Origin: Patellaria atrata CBS 101060
Taxonomy: Eukaryota; Ascomycota; Dothideomycetes; Patellariales; Patellariaceae
Assembly (NCBI GenBank): GCA_010093705.1
Contig: MU006089.1
Location: forward strand, 2,405,561 to 2,469,560
Length of the DNA stretch: 64,000 nucleotides
Direction: 5' to 3'
Shown: piece after piece, positions 22,690-32,791 of the stretch
Numbering within the stretch: the first letter of the stretch is position 1
How the letters are laid out: each line of letters begins with the position of its first letter
Made by a program: the position numbers and the translations under genes
Notes under the pieces: model-generated
The model's input: only the letters and a program-made list of their open reading frames with translations
What the model was told of the DNA's origin: nothing
Database searches by the model: none

Positions 22690-23290
22690 TCATTCCCGTT
22701 GAAGAACCACTGTTAAACCCATAAGTCCTAACATGGCCGTCTTCAGCCACGGGTATTCGCTCAGTAATATCGTGACATAGCCAACCGAGGGCACAAACGC
22801 CACCACACTTCCAATGACGTCCTCCACGCGGTTGAGGTAGTTCTGACCGTGCGCGTATAGCTCTGTGTCATCTGCGGCATTGTTGTCGCCCTTCGTTAGA
22901 ATTTGTAGTGGTGTTGATCTATAACGACGTTAGCTTTCACATCGATCAGAGACGTCCATCTCAGCTCAAGCTTTGGGGATTAAAGAATACTCACCCTCCC
23001 CCAAACCGCCTGACCACTCGATGTACAATAGGAATATCCTTTCCTTTCACATTGTATACCACGATCTCTCCGATTTGCGTGTCCATCCCTCTGTTCCACA
23101 GGAACAGTAGATCACCTCTCTGAAACGCGGGTTCCATGCTCCCGGACAGCACAACCACGATTGGTGACGGAGAATTGGTGACGACGGAGAGACCTTTCCA
23201 TAGCATAAACGCGGTAGAGAGGACGAGGGCGAAATTGAGGACTTGAGTAGCGAGTTGTCGCGGCTGGAAGCCGCCGAGTGCGGATAGCAT
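22690..23290 (-). CDS. SEC11: Signal peptidase complex catalytic subunit Sec11
   Basis: Two exons, 23290-22995 and 22918-22690, intron 76 bp (22919-22994, GTGAGT...TATAG); 174 residues, the family length. The N-terminal membrane anchor ([17 protein letters not shown]) precedes [16 protein letters not shown] with catalytic Ser51, then [11 protein letters not shown] with His90, and after the splice [15 protein letters not shown] with Asp110. These are the Ser-His-Asp residues of the eukaryotic type-I signal peptidase. A second hydrophobic span ends the protein ([18 protein letters not shown]). It cleaves signal peptides in the ER lumen. Reading could be extended upstream of 23290, but that stretch is not family-like and is taken as promoter. 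Confidence 0.95.
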
Positions 23291-24607
23291 ATTTGGGTAT
23301 CGATATAGATGCTCAAAAAGAGCGAATTGGGGAACAAAATGCCTCTCGAATGTTCTGAGTATTAACGTAATCAACCTTTTGCAAAAATATCCCTTTAAAA
23401 AGCACGAAGAACGGAAGTGTGGTGTACCTTGCAGCTGTCGAATGCAAGCGTGAGCTTTGGAGACAGATGTTGCGTTTTGGAAAACTTTCGGCTCTAATTC
23501 CGCGGTCACGTGCTCCAGCAATCCTTGCCATTTTATTTCTACCCTTTTCCTCTTCCCCTTACGAGAGACACGCAGCTGCACTGTACTCCGTACTGTATAA
23601 AAATGCAAGTGGAAATTGCACTCCCAAAATAGCGATATTCTTCGGTCGCCACGATGGTGTAGGACTATCCCTCAGAATGGAAATAGGAAAGACATAGCCA
23701 TCCCTTCTCATTATCGTTATACTTTCATCAAGACAGCTGATCTTACTCCTCCTATCTGCTTTTGAGTGGCCTCAATGACAAAGCTTAGATGCGAGAAAGA
23801 TTAAAGATTTGAAAAAGAAAGGAAGCATCAGAAAGAAGTTCTCATAATCCTGAGCAACCTCTCAATCGTGCTGCAGCGTTATATATGAATGAAGCTCAGT
23901 ATATCAAATTCACCGCAGATTCGAAAATGAGGCGCAGAATAGACCTTGTTAGTCTTCCAGAAATGTATTCTTTATGAAACCGGTTCGACGCTTGACGAGA
24001 TCTCTCTGAATCAAAGCTCTCGATGGGTTTAACATTGACCGTTTCTGATAAGTCCCTTTTTCTATAATTGAAGGAATACGGTAGCCTCAAGTTTTTATCT
24101 TAGTCAGAGATATCACTCATTTTCGCGTCCTTCTTGCTCATGATCCTTTCCCTCTCCGGCATCAGGATGTATTCTCCAGGGGTCAGAATACATCGAAGTC
24201 AGAATTACGAAATATTCCCGAGTGCAAACGGACTCTCTGATAGTCTGATTGATAATACTATCAGTCATTCCTCTTTCACCACGGCTTCAAGATAACATGC
24301 CATCTGATCGTCTGATCTACAAACGAAGAGCAGCATCAAGCCTATCTTTAAACCATCTGGAAATGCTCTCAGAAATATCTGTTTCGTGTCTGTTCTCACT
24401 TAATTTCGTTTCTATGCTTGCGTCTTTCCTGTTTTCCTCATTTGTTCGAGAAGCACTCGAAGAGCGAAACCGGTTTCAGGGTGAATATCATTTGTAGGTT
24501 TATTTAAAAGTCATTCCAAGCTTCCTAAGCGTTCCCTTGCTATGGTCAGACCATCATCTACAATTTTAACGCATCTGCTGAATTAGGAGCGTTACTGCGC
24601 TTCTACA
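23291..24607. other. Spacer between SEC11 and the first BTB gene
   Basis: 1.3 kb between divergent genes. Short frames on both strands (23419-23697, 23896-24090, 24249-24497) carry no recognisable feature. No repeat or RNA gene was seen. Confidence 0.6.
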
Positions 24608-25793
24608 ATGGGACCACAAGTCACAGCTGACTTAGTGCGTACCGAGCAGAGAGAGGTGAGGAGTTTGAAGAATGGTCGGGCTTTAAAAAAAAGACGAAGA
24701 CTTCGTATTTCCATCCTCCAAGAAAGTGAACGGAAACCGGAAACCCTCAAGGGATCTATCATTTCGCCTACCACCACGTCAATCGGTCATCCAATTAACA
24801 TCCGACGAACTTACCATGCTGCGAGAAACCATAAGAGCTCGGCACAGAAATGAGGACCTTACTCAAGATGCCTCGCAAGTCAACGAGGCAGAAGACCCAG
24901 ATGAGTTAGAAGGTCCTGTCGACAGTAGTGAGACCGTGATGCCGGACATTGAGTATCCCTTCAAACTCCCAGCCGAAGTATCGGAGGGAATGAAATACCG
25001 GTTTCGGAAGTTCTCTGGCGCTATCAAGTACGTCTACAGGACCGGTTCACAGAGTCTGACATTCCTAAACTTGACGCTAACACTGTTACAATCTGCGTGG
25101 GGAAGGAAGACAAAGAATTCGAAGTGCCAAAAAGCTTCATCCCCCATCTCTCAAGGCAGATATACGACGATGAAGATATAGAGCCATGTCTTAAGCGAAA
25201 AGAATATCACAGGTTCCCTCCAGCTACATTCCGGTATGTGGCAGAGTTCCTCAAATCTGGCGACTACACGCCACCTCTGCGAGGTGAAGACGCTGAATCT
25301 AGGTATCTCGAAGGGGTTTCTGGGGAGAATCAAATGGTTACCGCGTTCCGTAATAGCGTGAAGATATTCGAGATTGCTGCGGAGATGTTGCTTCAGGACT
25401 TGATAAATCTGGTCGCGGAGAAGATTCAATATGACAAAGTGGTCTCCGGAACTAGTTCTCAGGCTCATGCGGCGCATCTATTACACGGAAATCCAGCCCT
25501 ATGGCGACGACGAGCTGACTATGAGGCCCGTCTTACTCAACTTCATTGTCGATCAATATGAAGAGATGGAGGCCAAGTGTTCTAAACAGCTCGCTAAGAT
25601 ACTGAGTGACTTTCCAGAGTTCGGGAGGGATATAGCGGAGCGGATGCAGAGGGATGTCGATGCTGAAGCTTCATCTGACACTATGGTTATCAAAAGCGAG
25701 TGGATTTCAAGGCACAATGAAACCGGTTCTGGTATACAATATCTAACATCTATTTGTTCTCTATCTCTAGACCCATCGATAAAACCGTCATGA
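24608..25793 (+). CDS. BTB/POZ domain protein with a problematic exon junction
   Basis: Best model: exons 24608-24655, 24723-24977, 25040-25438 and 25497-25793, about 332 residues. Intron 1 (67 bp, GTGAGG...CCAAG) joins MGPQVTADLVRTEQRE to KVNGNRKPSRDL. Intron 2 (62 bp, GTATCG...CTACAG) leads into DRFTESDIPKLDANTVTICV and then KEDKEFEVPKSFIPHLSRQI, the first strands and helix of a BTB fold. After residue ~234 the frame must change. Either a 58-bp intron with a weak GTGGTC donor is removed, or one base has been gained or lost; the second reading keeps the protein-like KWSPELVLRLMRRIYYTEIQ. A further 39-bp stop-free intron at 25732-25770 is possible. Fungal BTB proteins of this type are mostly uncharacterised. 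If the frameshift is real, this is a pseudogene. Confidence 0.6.
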
Positions 25794-25899
25794 ATCATAA
25801 AATCACTCTTCCCACCAATAATCATAGCCTATGCTATACCTACAGTACCATATCATCCATCCTGTGAATTCATCTGGGGCAAACATCTTATCTGTACCC

Positions 25900-27189
25900 T
25901 TACACACTCGATCGACGCCTCATACGACTGGCCATCCGGTACTCCACCTCGGTAGCCGTATCTCCCAATCCCTCACCCTCCCCATCAACCGTACCCTCAC
26001 TCGCCTCCTCATTCACATCCCTCCCTAAATCCGGCAACGAAGTTGTACCCCGACGTCCACCTCCCGGCGCGATCGCCACATGGTACCCAACATACCCGCC
26101 CGTCTCCTCCGTCTCAACCTCCTGCTGTACAGCAGACGCACCAGCGGCAGCGGAAGCGCCAACAGGCGCAGGAACTATATAATGGTGACGCACAGCCCGT
26201 TCTCCGCGATAGTGATGGGCCGCGTAGTACCCATGCTGGCCTCCGTCCCTGGTATGAAGGTGCGGCGGTCTGCTATACGGAACCGCGGCGGGCGGCAAGG
26301 ATTGGAAGGCGGGGGCGTACGGAGCGGGGCCTGGCCGGAGGTGGGCGGACGTAGGCGGCGCGGAGAGGTACGGAGCCGCTGCTATGGCGCCGTATGGGGG
26401 GCTGGGCGGAGCGGCGCTGAGCATAGCTTGCAGACGCCTGCTGGTCTGGAGAAGATTGAAATCCTCCGTACGCAGGAAGTCTTGCGCGCTAGGGCCCATG
26501 CGCGCTATGGCGATTCTCTGTACGGATCGGCCTCCTTGCGCGCTGGTGCGATAGTATGCTGAGGGTTGAGGCGCTACCATCGTACCGCCAGGAGGTGGCG
26601 TCACCGGGACTGCACGTTGGACTGGGGGAGTTGCTGGTACAGTACGCTCCGCTGCATGAAGATTAGTCATTGCTCTTGATTTCGTCTGGCGAAATAGAGT
26701 AAACTCACCCTCAGGTTGACCCTCCGTACGTCCTCCCTCCCGCACCGCCAAAGCATTCTCAACATTCTCGAAGTCACGGTCGAAGGCACCCGGGACGGCT
26801 CGTTGCCATTGGGATGGATTCCCAGGCAAAGTGTCGTGCCATCTCGGCGGGGCCTTTACCATCTGCCCTTCCTCCGTGTCATCGCCTAAAACCCCCTTCA
26901 AGTACGTCTTTAGATTCTCCGATGGTCGGAGGCGTTCCCAGGGCTTCAGAAACCAGTACCTGCTGTGTTTGATGTACTCTGGCTTCACGACTTGGAGATG
27001 CTCATTGTACAGATAGTGGCCACGACGAAAGAGCGGAAGAGCATGAGCAAGAGGCATGGGGTTGAGCATGCCCGAGACGTAGACGATGCGGTTGTCCTGT
27101 TTGTCGGTTGAGTGAGCGTACGCTCTGTTCAGTTGGGAGATACGATCTTCCTTTTCGGTACTGGTAGGGTGACCTGGACGGTGGAACAT
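25900..27189 (-). CDS. Uncharacterised protein, paralogue A of a tandem pair
   Basis: Two exons, 27189-26709 and 26651-25900, intron 57 bp (26652-26708, GTGAGT...CTAAT...GCAG); 410 residues. I do not recognise the family. Residues 36-72 hold a compact motif, VYVSGMLNPMPLAHALPLF followed by RRGHYLYNEH and V-P-Y residues, shared with the next gene upstream (27702-28487). The middle is Pro/Ala/Tyr-rich and of low complexity; the tail is acidic (ASEGTVDGEGEGLGD) and ends RMRRRSSV. No signal peptide or membrane span is seen. The intron is a multiple of three without a stop, so both spliced and retained forms encode protein; the perfect donor, branch and acceptor favour splicing. The ATG at 27189 is the first in the open frame. 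Confidence 0.65.
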   Translation of the reverse strand: MFHRPGHPTSTEKEDRISQLNRAYAHSTDKQDNRIVYVSGMLNPMPLAHALPLFRRGHYLYNEHLQVVKPEYIKHSRYWFLKPWERLRPSENLKTYLKGVLGDDTEEGQMVKAPPRWHDTLPGNPSQWQRAVPGAFDRDFENVENALAVREGGRTEGQPEGEFTLFRQTKSRAMTNLHAAERTVPATPPVQRAVPVTPPPGGTMVAPQPSAYYRTSAQGGRSVQRIAIARMGPSAQDFLRTEDFNLLQTSRRLQAMLSAAPPSPPYGAIAAAPYLSAPPTSAHLRPGPAPYAPAFQSLPPAAVPYSRPPHLHTRDGGQHGYYAAHHYRGERAVRHHYIVPAPVGASAAAGASAVQQEVETEETGGYVGYHVAIAPGGGRRGTTSLPDLGRDVNEEASEGTVDGEGEGLGDTATEVEYRMASRMRRRSSV

Positions 27190-27701
27190 TGTACCGGATT
27201 TTTATTTGGGGAACGAAGCAGAATGAATTGGTAGTTTGTATCGTAGAAGATATGAAATGTATGTATTGAGGATTCCAAAAAGAAGGGATTGCGGATTGTG
27301 AGGTGCAGGAAGGTTGCTCTGTTGGGAACGGATTTTATGTCCTTCGGGAAAAATATGGGGAGATGTTTATAAACAACACGTCCTACGACTTCAGTTAAGC
27401 ATTGTGTCCAAGGAAGGTGTGGTAATACGTACCTTAACCTTCGGCAAGCACAGAAAGATCGGAATAATGATCACCAGGGATTGAAGTTACACAGTGAATT
27501 GGAAAGCACGAGAATCACAGAGGTGAAAGTAGGAAACCTTGTGCCCTGTAGGATTACAAGTTTGTTACCCTCAATGAAGAAACATTATATCGTAGAACCA
27601 TCATCCCAGAACAGGAAACTACCACCACCCGCCTCAGAATTACCCCTTTACCCTTAACCCCGCTTCTCTTCACGCAGACAACGACACAGCCCTACTCAAG
27701 A
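27190..27701. other. Spacer between the two paralogues
   Basis: 512 bp between the start of paralogue A and the proposed end of paralogue B. It should contain the promoter of A and the 3' UTR of B; no motif stands out. Confidence 0.6.
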
Positions 27702-28487
27702 TCAAAGGCAATTCTGGAAAGAAGGCGACGATGAGTCGGCGGGGCCGACAACGACATCTTGCGAGAGCGTCCAATTCCTACCTTCCTCTCACCATAAGCA
27801 TCACTTACCGGTGTATTCGCAACGGAGGATTGGGTGGGCCGCCCAAAGCCAATGGGATTTGGGAACGGTCCAGCCCCGACCGGAACCGGGCAGACCGTCG
27901 GTGTGAGGGCCTCAGGGGTCCTGAAGAAGCCCCAAGGTAGCCCGCGGCAGGAGGGTGATGGTTGCGAAGCAGGACGAGAAACCAGTCTATCACGCATTTT
28001 CTCCTCTTCATACAGTCGAGCCCAGTTGACGATTCCTAGCGGGATTAGCCACACGTGCGGGGCCCAGGGAATTTCAGTACGAACCAGCTCCATAGACTCC
28101 ACGGGACTTATAGATATCCTCCGTCTCCACCGGGAATGGTAACGGAGCGCGTCGTGCCGTGCCCCACGTTGACCTCGCGAAGGTCTTTGCGCGAATATGC
28201 GCCCTTCGTACACTCTGGACCTCCTCGAACTGAGGTTTGAACGCAGACTCATCTACATCCAGGTGAATGCTCGCGCGATATGCTGGGTGAAGTGCGCTAT
28301 CTGAAGGCTCTACCGTCATCTCTGTGCGGTTCACGTAGCTTGTCGGTTGTACTGGGTTGAAATGCATGTCATACAGTTCTCTGCCCCTACGAACATAATA
28401 CAGGCTGTGTGATGCCGGGACAGGTTTCACTTGGCCGCTAACGTGGACCCACTCCCGCTGCTGCTCTTGTTTCTTTTCTTGGGCCAT
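27702..28487 (-). CDS. Uncharacterised protein, paralogue B of a tandem pair
   Basis: Proposed exons 28487-28085, 28035-27809 and 27713-27702; introns 49 bp (28036-28084, GTTCGT...GCTAATC...CTAG) and 95 bp (27714-27808, GTAAGT...TTCCAG); 213 residues. Residues 14-51 (VHVSGQVKPVPASHSLYYV, RRGRELYDMH, then V-P-Y) align with residues 36-72 of paralogue A: VxVSG, P-x-P, H-x-L, RRG, LY and H match in order. After the first intron the chain reads IVNWARLYEEEKMRDRL and becomes Pro-rich. Both genes carry their first shown intron in phase 1. The last exon codes only NCL before the stop and is the least certain part; read-through of that intron would instead end ...RIAFDLE. No known domain is recognised. 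Confidence 0.55.
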
Positions 28488-29898
28488 TTTAAGCGTGGTA
28501 TGATGATATGGTTGGTAAAGAGTTTGCGAAAGGTATGTTGTGCTGCAGGCGACCGAGGATTTGACAATGTTTAGATATGAAGAGACACAATGGTTACGGT
28601 GAGTCGAGGTGAAGAACAACTCTTCAAGAGAAGAGCTATGTTTGTGGATGCGCCCCAAAAGCCGAAAGGTGAATTGAAAGTGAAAATAGAGGTAGCTTTC
28701 TCAGTTTCACAAAGGTAATTTTTGCAGTGTACCGCAACGATTGGTGTTGGCCGCGGGGGATTCCCCCGCCGCTCAATGCCACTCTATATTGTGTCGTTCT
28801 CCGCGCATGTGAGGCCACATCCTAGTTGAAGAAACGGCTGAATAAACAACATCAAGTTGCACAGGTCGTATGTCTGTTCGAAAAGAGATGGCTGTTTTAA
28901 TGCTCGGGGGTGAATACGTGGGGTCCAGGCCGTAAATGGAAGGCTGATATCTTTACTGAGCTCCATTTCGTCACAATCCGATGGTCGTATTGATGGCCAC
29001 ATCATTTCATATTGATTTACATACTAATAATTCTTCTATCCTAAATCTCAAATCCAGTAAAACCACAATACAGTGATTTAGGGGTTGGTAGTACGGAGTT
29101 TATTGGATTGGTAGTATTCTTTCTGATTCATATCTGACAGAGAAACGGGTAGTCCTTTGCGGAGTTTAGAAGGGTTCCAGTCCATGTTTGGTTTTTCAGA
29201 TAACTTTTGATTCTTTCTTCCTTGACTTTGTGGTTCTTTTCTGGTGGAAGAGATAGGTACTCTTCCCAGAGTGACCCAGGTCCCATGGCAAGCTAGTTGT
29301 GGATAGCATCGCGTGTGTTCCTTTTCCATAGTTTGACTCCAGTGCCAGTAATTCACCGTCTAGAATGGATGTTCTGGGGATAAATAGAGCATAGTCCTGT
29401 AGTTCATAAGGTGACTTCCAGCGATGAGCATTGAAAAAATGTACCTTCCCTAATCCCGCTTAAGACGAAAAGATCAAACGCTTAATAACAAATGACTTTG
29501 TTCCCAAATACTTTTGGGCAGATAAAGTTTGATCATAATGAAGACTGCGTATCAAATCTTGGTGCGCAATACGCAATGCGAGACGAGAAGTTGAGGTTGA
29601 TTAACTTTAATACTGTACGAGCGCGGGGAATTTCAAGTCAACGCTGATTGTATTTCATTGCAAGTGAGTCGTTGAGTTAAGGAGAGGCAGACGCGATGAA
29701 GAAACAAGCTTTTGACCCTGGTCATGCCAATGTGACAAATGCTACAACTAGCCTACAAAGGTACCATTTGCAACCACTTGTGAAACGACTTAGGTTTCTG
29801 CCGAACGACTTCACCGCGAAACGATTTCACGGAGTAGAGTACTATTAGTTTCAAGCATATCATTGAATTTTCGAGAACTAAATGATCGAAGCATAAGC
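28488..29898. other. Spacer between paralogue B and the MFS transporter
   Basis: 1.4 kb. It contains the paralogue B promoter and the transporter 3' flank. Frames at 28784-29005 and 29078-29356 have no family resemblance; no RNA or repeat was found. Confidence 0.6.
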
Positions 29899-31520
29899 TC
29901 ATGCTTTCACCTTTAAAACCCACCCCTTAAGGAAGCCTCGAGCTGCACCCATGAAGACACCTCCGCAGAGTATCAAGACTCCTCCAAAGATCCACGTTGA
30001 CGTGAAACCAGAACTATCCACAATTGCTCCAGCTATAGGAGTCCCTGTCAATACGCCCAGGCCGATCAATGAAAAAGCCATGCCCACCCGTGTCCCTATC
30101 AGCGTGCGATTGGTCGTCAAGCTGAACATTACAGCAGGCGGAACGGAGACGAATGTCCCGGAGAAAAAGCCGTAGAGTAACGCGAAGACAATTATAGCTC
30201 CGAGTGACCGAACTGGGATTAGACAGAGAGCTAATGTTCCAGTAATGAACGTCGAAGGAATCATTACATTGAATGGTCCAATTTTGTCAGCTATGATGTT
30301 TGGAATTATCCGTCCAAAGATGGAGCTTGCATTCAGAATGGGTAGCAGATAAAATGAAAGATCCGCGCTAGTAATGTTGTGTACTAAAGAGTATAACTGC
30401 ATGTAGAAGAATGGTAAATATAGGCCCATGAAGGCGATGCCACAACCAGTGACAAAAAAGACGAATGGAAGCTCCCGAAACGCACTCAGGTCTATAAGTT
30501 TACGTTTTGCTGGTGGTAAGATACGGACTTTCATGCAGGTGTTGGGTATCAATAGCGTGGCCAGTACTAGAAATCCAATAATCCGAACGGCCCATGGAAA
30601 TCCCACTTGAGGTTGAAGCTTGTTGAGCATGATAGGGTAGATGACACCACCTATTAGGTGAATGTTAGATCTTGCGACAGAAGAGAGGGTACCGTTTGTC
30701 TTGATAGACTAGTACATACCTAAACTGCTGCCGGATGCCGCTATTCCGGTGGCGGTGGCAATTCTAGTAGTAAAATAGGTTGATAGAATTGCAACACTAG
30801 GAACAAACAAACATCCACAGCCCACACCAATACAAAAAGCTTGCGCTAGTAATATCTGATAGTATTCAGTACAAAGACTAACCATCATATGTCCAAAGAC
30901 TATCAGGAAAGATCCGGTTAGAAGCAGTTCATGGAAGTAGCCCGCATCATAAAGAGGTCCAGTTAGGGCACCCACAAACAATAACAGATACGCCTGGTTA
31001 AAACGTCAGTACTGCCATTGAAGCTCGAATCCGATACGTACCTGAATACTCCCTATCCAACTTATGCTTGAAGGGGAGCTCAACGTGATAATTTCCCGCT
31101 CATATATCGTCTGATAGACCCCAAATGTGTTTACAACTCCCCTACAGGAAAGTTAGTAAGAAAGCCAAACACATATAGCGCAAGACTGAAATTAGACATA
31201 TGATCCAATTTTCTGAGAAGGTATTGTTGGGAAAACGGGACTCACCAAGTGTTAAAGAATAGGACAAACGCCCCTACGACCTGAAGCCATGCTCTTAGAC
31301 CACCATTTGGGATAGAAGAAGTATCATTCGCATGTGCCTTTCTATGAGCCTTAGGCGACTCTTGCGTATCAACGTTGACCATTTCTAGTGCTGCTTGCGA
31401 GGGTGTGTCTTCAGACGAGGGTAACTTTTCTCCTGGTATCAGCTTCTCAATTCGTTCAACCCAACTGTCGGTACTCTGCAGGGATATCTGCTCAAGTTTG
31501 CTGGCTTCAGATGCAGCCAT
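29899..31520 (-). CDS. MFS transporter of the monocarboxylate (MCT/Mch) type
   Basis: Four exons, 31520-31246, 31141-31042, 30993-30720 and 30650-29899 (introns 104, 48 and 69 bp); 466 residues. The first ~85 residues are a hydrophilic cytosolic tail, followed by NGGLRAWLQVVGAFVLFFNT and WGVVNTFGVYQTIYERE, the usual first membrane span of fungal monocarboxylate-porter homologues. Further spans include SWIGSIQAYLLLFVGALTGP, FVPSVAILSTYFTTRIATAT, ASGSSLGGVIYPIML and SSIFGRIIPNIIADKIGPFN, for about 12 in all. All three junctions restore these conserved stretches. The relatives include the yeast riboflavin importer Mch5, but substrate cannot be read from sequence. The start is the first ATG of the frame (31520). 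Confidence 0.88.
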
Positions 31521-32791
31521 TATCAGAGGAGCGGAAGCACCCGACAGCAAGCGCGAACAAGCGAATAATCGGATCAGATCCAGAAAGATGATAGAGGATC
31601 GGTTGTATCATATAAACACATGAGAAGTGCTGGCAGCTGTGGATCGAGAAGTTGGAGACTTTAGGTACATTTTGAAGATGGAAGTACAGTCTACTTACTA
31701 ATTTCTCACCCATGGAAAAAAAAATGGAGGCGAAATGATAAAACCGAGGCCAGACTTACAGACTTTCGTCTTTGGTCGCAAAATTGGTTTTGGCAATTAC
31801 CCATTCTCGCGCTCTGAATTGCCGATATCTCGCAGCCCAGGTGATCGGCAATCATGTCTAGAACTAGTGCGTCATCGGCTACATGAGGTGAGAGCAGAAA
31901 ATGTCAAGCTCTAATTATTATACGGTGTTCAACAATATCTGGCTTACTTCTAGCAATCTTGATAGTTCTACACTCATGCTGGTGTAAAGGCGAGCAAGTC
32001 TTTTGCGTATCTTATAGCACATCGCCGTTCAATATGTATATAGGAAGTTATACTAAACCTAGAGGTTAGATGTATATCTTTATATAACCAAGCTTAAGCC
32101 CAGGAAGGGCAAGCTTTCAAGTAAGAGCTAACTAACTAAGCCGTGCGTGGAGGGGATTCGAAGTACTAAGGTAAGATTTAGGTCTAAATTACTAGATACG
32201 GTTAAAGGCGTTCAGTTCATTATCACTTGAACGCAGCTCCGCTCAGCTCCATTTAGAAGTGGCCTAAACAGGGCCCTATACGTTTTAGTTCAAAAAATAA
32301 TCACTAATAATAGCTATTTCATGCGGGTTTTGTAACTCATACATTTGCAGCATTCCTCAAAGTAAAAAACTATTCCGATGAAAACGCCTGATGATGAGGA
32401 CTGGTACGAAATCAGGGTTGGATCTGTTGGGTATTTATGGGATTGAACAGTCCACCGAAGAAAAACTTTTGTATATGAACATCCAATCCAAGCCGTAATC
32501 GATCGGACTGTAAGCCCAAAGGAAAATGCAGATATATGGTCAGTAAGTCTTGAACTGCTCCTCCGTGAAAGCATGAAAATTTTCCCCGAAATTATTTTCT
32601 AACCATGCTCACCGACATGTACAAATTCCATGACGCTGAGGGAATCCCCGCAATATGCCAAAACGGAGAAGAAAAAAAAGGGGGAACAAATACACAAAGA
32701 TCATCAAATGAAGTGCAGTAAAACGCCAAAATCGCTCGCTATGCAAAAGCCAAATCATTAGTTCATAAAATAATCCAAGGGAGCACTGAGA
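31521..32791. other. AT-rich spacer between the MFS and large BTB genes
   Basis: 1.27 kb. The part from about 31980 to 32340 is AT- and stop-rich on both strands with a short GGTTAG...CTAACC-like palindrome near 32060-32090, a composition often left by repeat-induced mutation of old repeats. No element could be identified, so none is named. The last 250 bp is the 3' flank of the BTB gene. Confidence 0.45.

Noticed and set aside
22991-23608. Longer Sec11 with ~105 extra N-terminal residues
   Set aside because: The extension is unlike any Sec11 and would place a non-signal segment before the membrane anchor; the ATG at 23290 fits the family length.
26043-26562. Two overlapping plus-strand frames of 103 and 160 residues
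   Set aside because: Complement of the Pro/Ala-rich part of paralogue A; the reverse-strand gene has intron signals and a paralogue.
31980-32340. Decayed transposable element
   Set aside because: AT-rich and stop-dense, but no ends, target duplication or coding remnant could be shown.
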